Source of the DNA: Hyaloscypha bicolor E
Lineage: Eukaryota; Ascomycota; Leotiomycetes; Helotiales; Hyaloscyphaceae
Assembly (NCBI RefSeq): GCF_002865645.1
Contig: NW_020194675.1
Location: forward strand, 62,001 to 126,000
DNA length: 64,000 nucleotides
Reading direction: 5' to 3'
Shown in pieces: positions 23,345 to 33,779 of the stretch. The translations under genes and the position numbers were made by a program. Every line of letters starts with the position of its first letter. Positions within the stretch are counted from its first letter, which is position 1. The notes beneath the pieces were generated by a model. The model was given only the letters and a program-made list of their open reading frames with translations. It had not been told where the DNA came from and ran no database searches.

Positions 23345-24850
23345 CTACAATTCTTGCCCAGGCTTTAAGCTTTTCATAAATAGCGCTGTGGCTGCCTCCT
23401 TTGCGTCGCCAACTCCTTTCCAGTCACCTTCTCCGGCAATAACGTCACTTTTCACACCGATGCCTTCCCAATTTGTGCCAGTAATCTCATGGACAGGCTT
23501 AAGATTTGGTACAGCCACAGACCACCACATATTTCCAAAGTCTTTCTCGCAGAGATATCGTGCAGTGTTGATGGGGTGTGCTGCACCCGCAGTTGACTCA
23601 TTCCCTTCTCCCACGATGGCGGAAGCTCGTTTAAAAGTTTGTAGGTTGTATGCCATATCTTCCGCACCAGAAAACGTCTCATTGGTTGTCAGGACAAACA
23701 ATGTCTTTGATCCGCCAAAGAGTTTTGAGCCTGCTGGGAGTTTGCCTGCCGGAAGGGTGGAGAATGAGTCTTTGACTTTCCCAGAGCGATCAACGAAATC
23801 GAGTAAGTGAAGTGGGGCGTGGGCGAGTATATATGACTCCACGAAGGCTATGGTATGAGGGTCACCGCCATGATTCGTACGGAGATCGACAAGTAGCGCG
23901 TCAGCATCCGCAATGCTACTCATTTTTTCACCTATAGCAATACGGACTTCCAGCTCGTCCGAAGGAACAAAGCAATTAATTGGTAGAGTGGCAATGGGTT
24001 TTCCAGGAACAGAGACTTTGTTAAACGAAATTGAATCAAAGCCAAAGTTCATACCACGAAGTTCCTCAAGAAGTTCCATCTCCCTCTGCTTACTAGGGAA
24101 AATATTCCACCACCCCTCGTCCTCGGGAGGCTCATCAAAGTCAATGGACATATGCTTATCGTGCCCAGCTGCCTGTATGTCCTCCGTTAAGCGTTGTGCA
24201 AAATCCTCGCTGTTCGTATAAGCCTCGTATTGACCATTTCTGAGATGGGTTTCCAAGGCGCCAATAATATCCCTCCCCAACTCTGGATATATATACTGCT
24301 CGCGTATGACCTTTGCCAAACCGTGCACGACGTTTCGCCGAAGCACGCCAGTCAATGGCCTGTACGCTTTCTCGTATTTTGGCCTTCGAGGATCATCTTG
24401 GCGGATGAGCTTCAGGGGAGTATTGATGGCGTGTATTTCAAATGCCGTAACGGGATAGCTTGACTTCGAGATATCAACTTCAATCGAAACTCGGTCATAC
24501 CGCCGACCGTAATTGCGTCTATTCTTGCCCTGAAGCACAACGGCGATGGAGGAAGGCGCAGATGTAGACTCAATATCAGCTATACGGAAGCCACCCGTCA
24601 TCCGCGCCAGTTCGAGCTCATCTTGGATCCCTCGGATATCGTTCCCTGCAACGTTGTAAGGGAAATTCGACTTATGGTAGGTAAGAAGTATTTTTTTGTC
24701 GCCAGTGTTGAAGGCTACAAGCCAAGCTGACAATTGAATCGACGCAGGGTGGTCAGAAGGCAACGATGGGAATGATGACTCGTCTACGCTTGGGAGTTCC
24801 GGACGAAGTATCCCAGCAAATGTAAGTATTAATTGAAGGAGGCCTTTCAT
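23345..24850 (-). CDS. Secreted S41-type serine peptidase-like protein
   Basis: A single exon of 501 aa with an ATG start and a hydrophobic N-terminal signal sequence (MKGLLQLILTFAGILRPEL). Residues 40-150 form a small alpha/beta domain of the kind seen before the protease core in IRBP/tricorn-like proteins. The core from about 170 on has GHDKHMSIDFD, ADALLVDLRTNHGGD (strand and turn before the oxyanion region) and TTNETFSGAEDMAYNLQ, where Ser394 is the expected nucleophile, as in family S41 (C-terminal processing peptidase/retinol-binding protein fold). It is likely extracellular. Lack of introns is unusual beside its neighbours and could hint at transfer or retroposition, but codon use is not obviously foreign. 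Substrate unknown. Confidence 0.8.
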   Translation of the reverse strand: MKGLLQLILTFAGILRPELPSVDESSFPSLPSDHPASIQLSAWLVAFNTGDKKILLTYHKSNFPYNVAGNDIRGIQDELELARMTGGFRIADIESTSAPSSIAVVLQGKNRRNYGRRYDRVSIEVDISKSSYPVTAFEIHAINTPLKLIRQDDPRRPKYEKAYRPLTGVLRRNVVHGLAKVIREQYIYPELGRDIIGALETHLRNGQYEAYTNSEDFAQRLTEDIQAAGHDKHMSIDFDEPPEDEGWWNIFPSKQREMELLEELRGMNFGFDSISFNKVSVPGKPIATLPINCFVPSDELEVRIAIGEKMSSIADADALLVDLRTNHGGDPHTIAFVESYILAHAPLHLLDFVDRSGKVKDSFSTLPAGKLPAGSKLFGGSKTLFVLTTNETFSGAEDMAYNLQTFKRASAIVGEGNESTAGAAHPINTARYLCEKDFGNMWWSVAVPNLKPVHEITGTNWEGIGVKSDVIAGEGDWKGVGDAKEAATALFMKSLKPGQEL

Positions 24851-25394
24851 GATTGATTTCCCTACGTCTGTGACAAAGACCAGGTTGGGCTAACAAAAAG
24901 TACCTCTAGTAGTAAAGATGAAGTGATTTTCGCACGAACTTTCGTAGAATTCCAGGCGTAACTTGAAGTGACGGAGAAGAGGTGTGCTAAAGGGTAAAGA
25001 AGGTGAAAGATATCCTTGTACGGGAGCCTGCCATCGTATAGAACGGACTTTCCCGTCCAGGTTGTCTCAAGTTTTGAGAATTGTGGCTCCACCAGGCTCC
25101 AACAAAGTCAAGGTGGCTGTCAGGAAGCCACTAGTCGCTCTAAGCTTCTCGAAGAGGATAGGTTAAGAGGATATTGAAGTTCCTGCAGACATCCAGCCAG
25201 ATACGAGATTTTCGCATCTGATGCTTTAATACGAATTTCTTCACGGTATCTCTGCTTCCTGAAACACACGATTTTGCCTGCTTCAGCCACATGTAGGGCC
25301 TTGGCGAAAAGCCAATAGGCTCGTGATCAAGCAAAGACTGGGCAAACTAGTGCAACTCTTTCACGACTGTGCATTGGTCAATTAGTTTCCAGAA
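24851..25394. other. Intergenic
   Basis: Promoter side of the S41-type gene. No other gene is supported. Confidence 0.5.
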
Positions 25395-25610
25395 ATAGCC
25401 CCCGGCACGTGCACAAAAGGCAGGCAAGAAGCACGACCCTCTCTTGCCCCTTGTAATTGCTAAAAAAAAAAAAAAGTATATCCTCAAGGTACGCGTGTGT
25501 ATTGCTCAAGGCATGCGCGTGCACTTAAGATATATATATATATATACTTAAGGTATACGCATACACTTAAGACATACCCATACACTCTATATATATAAAT
25601 GCGCTGGTTA
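25395..25610 (-). repeat. Truncated copy of dispersed repeat family R1
   Basis: The reverse complement of this stretch aligns with 39580-39690 (shared words AGGATATACTTTTTT, GGCAAGAGAGGG, GTGCTTCTTGCC and GTGCCGGGGGCTA). It carries alternating TA/CG microsatellite variants at its outer side (25520-25600). Only the middle part of the family is present. Confidence 0.75.
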
Positions 25611-25685
25611 AAGTGACAAAGTGATTTGAGGTAAACCTCGACAATTTAATTGAAATCTATCCTCCAATCTCACCTATAGGAGCAC

Positions 25686-26697
25686 TCAAGAGTTCTCAAA
25701 TGTCCTCAGAATATCCTTCAGTTTTGGGACATCCTTCTCCAACGCCTCCACAATCTTCCCCAAAAACCACCTCCTCAAGTCCCCTCCCTCCTCCCCAGAA
25801 ACAAGCGGAGCAGCCCTAAACACTTCATCAGTACCCTCCTTACTGGTGGCCCTCCCTTCTCTCAGGACACTGTCTTTCAAAATATCACTCTGCCAGAAAC
25901 CTCTCTATGGCCCCTCCCCAAGCAGAAGTCCACTAACAAGCGTCCTAGCCCTTTGCTCCGTCGTCCTTAGAAACATGCTCGCCAAAACCCACTTAAACAC
26001 CTCCGCCCCAACGCCCTGGTGACTCCAACTCAGATTACTCTTCGCGTCGCCGGGACATACTGCTAAGGCCAACACTTCCGGCTTCCCTCCTCTGACTTCC
26101 TTATCGCGGCAGGCGTCTGCATACCATGCATGCATAACAAACAGCTTTGATGTCTGGTATTGCGTCCGTGGATTAAAGGATACGGGATCGTTGTATGTTC
26201 TCAATAGATTTCCTGCCTTGCTCTTTTCCCCGGGGTTCATGACCAGCTCGTGACCACCGGAGCTCACGGATTCGAGCACAGGTAGCCTCTCGCCTTCTCT
26301 TCTTGAAGCCCTTGAGGTTGGGCAGGAGGAGCATACCAAGTAAAGCGGTAGACAGGACTTTGATTTGCAACACCTCTTCCCGGGAATAGCGTCCGTGTTT
26401 GTTGGAGAGACCAAAAATACCACGTTCAACATCACACCGTTCACCTTCTTCGCAAAACCCAGCAAACGATCATGGTCTCCCAATCCGCACTTCCACACCT
26501 CTATCCTCCCTCTCCCCTCTCCGTCTTTGCCTTGCACAACCCGCTCCACAATCTCCTCCATTGCAGCCTCACCCTTCGATATATCACAAACACAGCGGAT
26601 CAACAAAGAACAATTCAGCTGATGTAGTTTCAACGCGGCTTCAAAGCCCAATCCAGAATTGGCACCTGTCACAACGATAGTTTCCCTGCAAAGAAGT
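25686..26697 (-). pseudogene. Short-chain dehydrogenase/reductase pseudogene
   Basis: The minus strand begins ETIVVTGANSGLGFEAALKL, the Rossmann TGxxxGxG NAD(P)-binding motif, with an acceptor (TTTGCAG) just before it. The segment equivalent to LQIKVLSTALLGMLLLPNLK is present only in another frame. The original frame resumes at LESVSSGGHEL and keeps YQTSK, the catalytic Tyr-x3-Lys, and LALAVCPGDAKSNLS. An in-frame TAG after LLLGEGP precedes FWQSDIL and the C-terminal helix ending LKDILRTFENS. Two frameshifts and one stop therefore separate otherwise well-preserved motifs, so decay is recent. The parent enzyme would be a cytosolic oxidoreductase of unknown substrate. Confidence 0.8.
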
Positions 26698-27280
26698 GGT
26701 TGGGTCGGCGGGTGGGGACCATTCTTGCGGGAGGAACTGTAGCAGCCTCGACATCTTGGGGTTTAAGAGCAGATAGAAACAAAAAAGAGCATCGAAAGGT
26801 GAAGAAACAATTGTTTTCAGAATCCTGGATTGGAGGTTGGTTGATGGGGAGAATACCGTATGATATTACTCCTTTGACGTGGGTCGGCTTATCTCCACGC
26901 CAAAACGGGGAAACTTCTCTAGGACAGCACAACACAACCACAAGCAAACAAAAGAGCAAGTGCAGCATTACAAAAGTAGTTATTAGGGGTCCTAGGTACG
27001 CGAGGCGTAAACGTAATACATACAAGGGAAGAGAACGGAAACGGAGAACGGGATCCAATGATCCAACCGAATTTTCCAAGGTGCCAACCCACGCCCAATG
27101 CACAGAGGCCCCCTCTTGAATTTCACAACACTCTACTACTCATGCATATCCATACAACTCATGCGATACAACTCATACTCATATTTTCTAAGTCTCCCTG
27201 ACAGACTCGTCGGCTAGAACACAAGCACGCTCGAGACTGCCCCAACATGGCATCCTGAAATCTCTACAATCTTCGAGGTC
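26698..27280. other. Intergenic between the dehydrogenase pseudogene and ERG4
   Basis: Includes the ERG4 3' flank. No supported gene. Confidence 0.5.
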
Positions 27281-29117
27281 TTAAAGGACATACTGTGGAC
27301 GTCTTAGCCTGGATCGGAAGGAGACAGTAGGACTCACAGGAATGAACAGATACGGAACCAATTTCTCATACTCCGTCCAGCTCTCCCCATACTTAATCTT
27401 ACACCGCTGAATATCCCTATACGCACGATGCACAATCATACACCCAAAGAACACCGGGTAAAACCACGGGAACGGTGAATTGAACCCAGTGATCAGTCCC
27501 CAAGTCAACGCAAAGTAGAAGTCACATGTATAATGTATCTTCCTTGCTTTGCCGTACCATCCATCAGCTAGGATCGAGTCTCCACTCTTAGTCTTGATAA
27601 CGCGGGGGTTCTTGACGATTTGCCAGGGGAGTTGGGGGAAGGTCTTGCGCTCAACGAGGGTGCCGCGTTCTTGCGCGCGGAAACGGTTCTTTTGCGAGTT
27701 GGTGGTGTCCCAGATCCAATACATGAAGAGATAGCTGGTGAAGAGGAGGACGAGAAGGGGTGTTCGGAAGGGGTACGAATGAATGTCATCGAGGTGGTTG
27801 GCGAGGTAGAGGGTGCAGTGGCAGTAGCTGAGGGGAACGCCAGCGAGATTCCAGAAGATGAGCATGAAGCCCCATTTCTCGAAGTACACATCCCTACGCA
27901 AAGGTCACTAATAGTTCGAGACGCACTTCATGGGAGAATAGAATACGAACCAGCTTGCAACGATACACTCTTCTCCTTTTGAGCATGCATTCGCATACAA
28001 GAAGTGTGCCATAACCAAGAATGCAACTTCAGCACTGACGTATCCAACCTGCTCGTACTGTCTAGCAGCAGTGGCGCAGGAGAGGCCAAAAAGGATATAC
28101 CAAGGCAGTCTGACTTCGAAGAACATCTTGAAATCCAGAATTCCAAACATGCGCGGGTTGAGTTCAGCACCCATGAAAAAATCGTAGAGAGGAGAACCAG
28201 TCATGCGATGTTGGGCTCCACGAGTAAGAGCCGAGAAGTATGCCACGATTGAGACGAGGTATCCGGAGATGATAGCCACAGACATGATGGGCCCAAATTC
28301 ATCGATGATGGTGTACAGAGGAAAGACGCCTGTATAATGTAGCCCCGCCACGACGATGATGGTCGTGTAGAAAGACCAGACAGCTGAGCAGTAGTATTTC
28401 AACTGCTTTCCTCCCTCGAATGGCAAGGGCTTGCCATATACCCAAACTCCCGGCAAGAGGCAATAACATGCCGCCTCAAAGGAGAAGAAGGACCAGTATA
28501 TTTTCCATGCAAAGAGCGAGGGGAAGGCATGTTCGTAGACCAAATTTCCCATAGAGAGAAAGAACTCTTGAAATGTTTGCCCGGGTTGCCGCGTGGGAAA
28601 CTTGCCATCGTAGAACGTGGCTCCAATCCACATGTAATACATGAGCAGCGGAAATCCAATCATCATGGCTGTGACACCCCAAGAGCCTCCAAAATCAAAG
28701 TGTCCGGAATAGTCAACCTTGGGATCCAATCCAGGGGCCCATCCATCAACAATTTTGGGTGTCATGGTTTGTTGCATATTTGTGGAGCCATTGGCAGCCC
28801 CATTGACGTGTCCATTGATGGCAGAGCCATTGGTTGCGTGCCCATTCGTTATTGCCTTTTCAATCATGCTGACTGTTCGACTTGGAGTTCGACTTGACGC
28901 GACTTTGATCGTGGATGTATCTGTGGCAGAGGAAGAGTCGTCTCCGTCATCGGGGAATTGGGACTTGCGGCGGCTGGAGGGTCGTCGAATGCGAGGAGTC
29001 TCCACGAAGCCAAGATGCTCCGTTTTCCTATTCAAGAGTAAGTAATGTTCAGGAGCGAACGTAGGGGTTGTTGTGGTACTTGGGAGTCTGGCGCAAAGAA
29101 TATCGCCCTTCAGACAT
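27281..29117 (-). CDS. ERG4: Delta(24(24(1)))-sterol reductase (ERG4)
   Basis: Four exons: 29117-29080, 29027-27951, 27893-27338, 27292-27281; 560 aa. The last exon is only 12 nt, yet it supplies the conserved end FIPYVL, which closely matches the FIPYVF ending of yeast Erg4. Other family signatures are [37 protein letters not shown] split by an intron, [18 protein letters not shown], and [14 protein letters not shown] with [14 protein letters not shown] near the NADPH/sterol site. About eight hydrophobic segments fit an ER multi-span enzyme of the ERG4/ERG24 family, and the C-terminal motifs are those of ERG4 rather than the C-14 reductase. It performs the last step of ergosterol synthesis. 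The roughly 110-residue N-terminal extension is hydrophilic with a Gly/Asn/Ala repeat ([19 protein letters not shown]). Confidence 0.95.
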
Positions 29118-29793
29118 TGTGGCGGAACAGGAAGGAGCGACAGTGCAATGCAAGCTCAATTGTGTAGAGAAGGAGCAGAAGTGTGGTCGTGACAACCTAT
29201 GCGATCAATTGAACATGGCGGGACATTCAGCGCATCGGGTCCCAGGGTTTCCTCTGTCGGATGGTGTTTCGCTGAGATGTTCTGTTGTTTCGACTTCGCG
29301 AAAATTTGAGATTACCCGCGAGCGCGTCGTCAACAGGCGCAGCAAATCAGGGTACGAAAATGGGCACGTATCTGGAACTTCACCAATTCAAGTGCTTGTA
29401 GACCTCAATACTGATCCTGAAATCCACAAATTTTCAGTCACGACCCAGTACAGACAGTGCTACATGCTATTACGTTCATTTTTTATTGCATCATGAGTTG
29501 CATCGCTAGGAGAAATTCTCCGGAGCAACCATCGATATCGTACATTCGAAGCGCTCCCCCATATGCACTTTTATGAGCCTCTTGCGCCGTTGCGCTCATG
29601 CCCTGTAAATGATGTATCAACGCAGTGATGTACAATGAAACTTCTTTGATGCCAACAGATATCGCCCATTATACCGCGATCAAGTGTTGCTCGGAGAATC
29701 TGAGGGGGGAGCGCGACTCTCATCAACCCACAGGAACATGGCCACGTAACCCATCAGAGCGTCCGTCCGTGGCGGATCATCCCAACTGTCTCG
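29118..29793. other. Intergenic: ERG4 promoter and UBP3 3' flank
   Basis: No gene supported. I could not identify a convincing sterol-response element by eye. Confidence 0.5.
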
Positions 29794-32660
29794 TCATATC
29801 TTTTGGTAGAACAGGAGGTACGCAACCTTGTTGTCCTTGATCGAGAACTTGTCGGTCTTTGCCTTTGGCGTGGAAGTGCCATTAACAACACTCGACCACT
29901 TCTTTCCAGGCCCACTCGCCTGCTTCCAACCATCCTCTTCATTTTCCTCGGCAACATCCCCAATTGCAGAGAACCCATTTCCGGATAGTGAATCTTTCTT
30001 CTGGGCTTCTGAAGCTGCAGCCAGAACCTTCGGGTCCTCTTCGCTTCCGGCTTCTGCGACCTCCTCACTCCGTACTCGTCGGATGACTGTGTCATCAAGT
30101 CTGATCCACTCGCGGCCGTCCTGTCTTCTCACATCGACAGTGTAATGACCTCCGCTGGCGTTCTTTCCATGGTGGTAGACAACGGCAATTAATCTGTACT
30201 TCGGTAGTCCGCCTTGGGCGTATACACTGCGCTTCTGTCGAGGGAAGACTTCTTTCGGGATTTCCAGCTCGAGTGGGTACCCAATCTTCTTCCAAATCTT
30301 CTGCGTGCCTCCAGCATTGTCGTATTGGAAGCGTTTCAAATGTAAGATGAGAACAGGTGGAACTGTCTCAATGAAAACTTGTTTGGTAGCAGTGACGTTT
30401 GGACCTTTGGGAGACTTGAAGTCGCCATGCAAAGCTTCTGAACGAGTCAGACCCTTCAGAGCATCGACAATGTTATTGACATGTGGTGCACCAATGTCCA
30501 ACTGCAAGGGTTGGTATGGTTCAAGCGTGACGGAGTCTTTCAGGCCTGGTACTCGCAGTTCGGACCTCAAATTGCCCCCAAAAATCTTGGTGATCGGAGA
30601 ACCAGTGGTGATGGTGCCTGATGATCGAGTCACCGCGGCTTTCTGCTTCGGCCCAACTTCTAACCATCCATTCTCTTTGCCAGAAACGGATCCTGAAATA
30701 CTGCCAGCCTCGCTCGTAGGGGTTGATGGCCCATTTGCAGGAGTAGCCATAGCAGAAGTATTGTTCGAAGAGCTGTTTCGCATAACAGAGACACACTCAT
30801 CATGCAGACCTTCGAGGAGAAATCCTAGAAATTCCTCTGCATCTTGTTGGTGCCCGCGCTGGGAATTGTTAGTGACTGTATTTAAATGAAGATTCGAGAG
30901 GGAACCTACCCTCATCGTAGAGAATCTGGGGAGGCGATTTATAACATTGTAGACGAAGTCTGGTGTGAAAGCTTCCCCGTATTGCTCAAGTTCGTTCTCC
31001 TTCAAACGCATTCTCAACTTGTCGACAGATGACGCTGAATCAATCACGGAATACTCTCGCATGAATAATATCCTTCGAATTATTAGATTGGGGTTTGGGC
31101 TCGAAGGTTGTGCTACTTACATTGCATCAATCAATGGTATTTCACTCTTGAAACTATATGCAGCTTTTTTGCTGACTTGATCTAAGAAGTTATAGAAAGG
31201 AGCACAAAAGATAAGAACTTGAAGAACCTTGACTTTGAGTTAGTAGCCGTGAAACATGGGAAGTTCGTGATCACCCACGGAATTCATATAGCACATATTA
31301 CCTGTGTTCACAAGACCTCGGGGTTTAAGGAAAGCCACCTTCAAGTCTGGTGAGACGGCAGTGAAAGATCCCAATGCTTCAGCAAGAGATTCGGAGTTGG
31401 TCTTGCTAAAACCAGGAGTTGTAGCAGCTCGTCCCGACTCGCTTGAAGGCGCAGTAGATGTCGGCGCAGCTGGGTTGAAAAGCCCAGTCCATAGCTTGGG
31501 AGTCGTCCACGCTTTCGGAGCACCGGCCTCCTTGATCTCTTCCGTCGCATCTTGCTCAGCCTCGGTCTTCGTAGTATCTTGCTCCCCATCAACGGTGGGC
31601 TTCTGTGGTTCCTCTGCCTTGTCTTCTAAAGCTGGCTTGGGCGCCTCGCGTGGAACGGTCTTTGGTATAGCAGGGACTACTGGCACAGTAGATTTCTGAG
31701 GTTGCTTTGATGCGACTGGGGTAGTGTCTCCGCCGGCCGGAATAGCTCGCTGTTGAATTGAGGAAGGGGTAGTTGGGTTTGTGGACTCGGCGTTCTCGGA
31801 TGCGGGTTGACTCGTTGAAGGCGTTTCGGGTCGAGGAATATCTGCATCTGCAGTCGGCTTTCGTTCAACCTCGGGTGCGGACTCGGGCTCGGGGTTTGTC
31901 CCTTGTGCGATAATTGGGAGCTCGACCGGTTCTGTAGACAATTGTGGGGTAACTTTCCGCTTTCTTCTAGCTCGTCTTGCTGGCCAAGGAAGGTCGGGTC
32001 TTGAGAGCCACGGCAGCTGAGTCTAATCAGTATTAATCTGGTAAGTGAAGGCGATGGGGACTTACTGGGGCTCTGAAAGGTATTGTCGGGATTTCTTCTT
32101 GGGGGGGTGAAAATGGTGCTATGCTTAACGTCGGGTGGGGTGTGGGGGGTGTCATAGGAGCAGGAGCTGTATGTGATGACTGTGTTGAAGGAGGTGTTTG
32201 GGACGGAGGCGTCTGGGATGGAGGCGGCTGATAAGGCGTCGAAAGAGCTGGCGATGGCTGCGGCCGGGGATATGATTGTTGGTGGTGTTGTTGGGATATT
32301 GGAGCAGGAGCGTAGTGTGCTACAGGAGGAGGCGGAGGAGATCGAACATATGGCGGATATGGCCCATATTGTTGCTGAGGCATAGGAACATTGGGGTACT
32401 GCTGAGGCATAGGTTGAGAGTAGTAGTTCGCGGCGTACGGTTGCATGTAAGGATTGTACATCTGCGGGGGGTATTGCTGGTGCTGATTGTACGGCCTGTT
32501 CCTCGATGAATCAGTTTGAATGTCGCAGGAGCTTTTGGACATTGCCATAACGGAAACCGACACCAAAGAATGATACACCGAGAGAAGTTGCGACTTACCT
32601 CCTCCTACCCATATCTGGCGGCATGCCTTGCCCTGCCGGCAGATGACGGCCGTTCATCAT
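29794..32660 (-). CDS. UBP3: Ubiquitin-specific protease, UBP3/USP10 family
   Basis: Six exons: 32660-32599, 32501-32066, 32016-31279, 31227-31121, 31072-30910, 30858-29794; 856 aa. The first 180 residues are Gln/Pro/Tyr-rich and disordered, then comes an acidic/Ser linker. The USP fold starts with the Cys box GLVNTGNMCYMNSVLQVLIF (catalytic Cys about 408, coded across an intron), continues with RGHQQDAEEFLGFLLEGL and VPPVLILHLKRFQYDN, and has the His box NASGGHYTVDV (His about 745) with WIRLDDTVIRRV. The four core motifs are intact, so it should cleave ubiquitin from substrates. The yeast relative works with Bre5 in COPII trafficking and ribophagy. It is divergent from the MAG2/RNF10 gene, with about 1.1 kb of shared upstream DNA. 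Confidence 0.93.
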
Positions 32661-33779
32661 GCCGGCTTGGGAACAATGGTGGGAGATCCGCCGTCCAAAC
32701 CGACCGCGTCCTGGATCGCAGTGGAGCTGCGCGTTGCAGATAGAGTCGCGGGCGGCGAAGACTGCTCTTCAGGAGTGGAGATTGTCAGCGCATGGAAGAG
32801 ATGTTTGGATGTACCGCGAGGATGTGGTTTAATGAATCGCGGATTGGGGGCGTGGATTCGATTTGGGGCTGTCGCATGCGCAGTCGAGGTTGTTGTCGAT
32901 ATCAAAATTATGGATGGCCGCGAGAAGATGACAGAGCCGAAGCCTGCGGCAAAAAACGGCAGGGGGCCAAATTCGAGAGCAGCTGGCAGCTGGCAACGCC
33001 CCGAACCTTCACATTCATCCTACATTGTCGCGTGTATTTATGCAACTTCTATGGGCTGCTGTAGAGTCTTGACTGTTTTGTGGATTTCAAGCTGGCAATT
33101 ATTTGCGTGCGCCGTCAAACTGCCTCGATGTCTCACAGCTTCTTTATCAAACAGCCTCATGCTGGACAAGCGGCGCTCATTCTCAAGATCCTAAATGAAG
33201 CTGAGCATTTCAAATACTGCGTCTCTGAATGCTCTCTCACGTTGTCGTACCTGCAAAGCACCCTCCTCTTAGCCACATCCGAGGTTTTGAAATATCTAGA
33301 ACTAGCTCTTCTTCCGGCCTTTGAACATCCAAACGTGACCGAGGGTAATTAAAGAGTGCCGCTTTTGTCTCCACAACAGCACGGCCATCACGGCCATCAC
33401 GGCCAGCAAGGCTGAGAGGCGGGTGCGCGATTAGTCCTTCCAGTCCGCCGAAGCCATTGACTCTTCCGCCCCTCACATCTGTGACTCCCCCCACTACCCA
33501 ATACCAGCGCCTCTGGCGTCTGCGATTCGATTCCATCAACAGCTTCGCTTTTCTTTCTTTTGGTGGCGATTCCGGCGTGCTGCTCAGGGGGCTCTCATCT
33601 CCGTATGCCTCTGGAGGACCAGTTCGAGCCAACCTAACGCCAGCTCCATCTCCTCCCACGGGATAGACCATTGTACCAAGCTGGACGCGTACAATCTCGA
33701 GCGAAATCACTGCGCAATACAGCTTTGTTGTCTGTATGTCCGCTGATCCGCTACTGTCACGGTTGATAGGAGGGCCACA
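32661..33779. promoter_or_regulatory. Divergent intergenic region between UBP3 and MAG2
   Basis: Both flanking genes are transcribed outward, so promoters for both must lie here. A small tandem repeat of CACGGCCAT occurs near 33380-33405. No TATA box is clear and no gene is supported. Confidence 0.5.

Noticed and set aside
32173..32743. Plus-strand frames opposite the UBP3 N-terminus
   Set aside because: Antisense reading of the Gln/Pro-rich coding repeats; the minus-strand exons splice into a complete deubiquitinase.
33237..33710. 157-codon minus-strand open frame
   Set aside because: Arg/Gly-rich composition without motifs, antisense to the MAG2 upstream region; looks like a GC-biased shadow frame.
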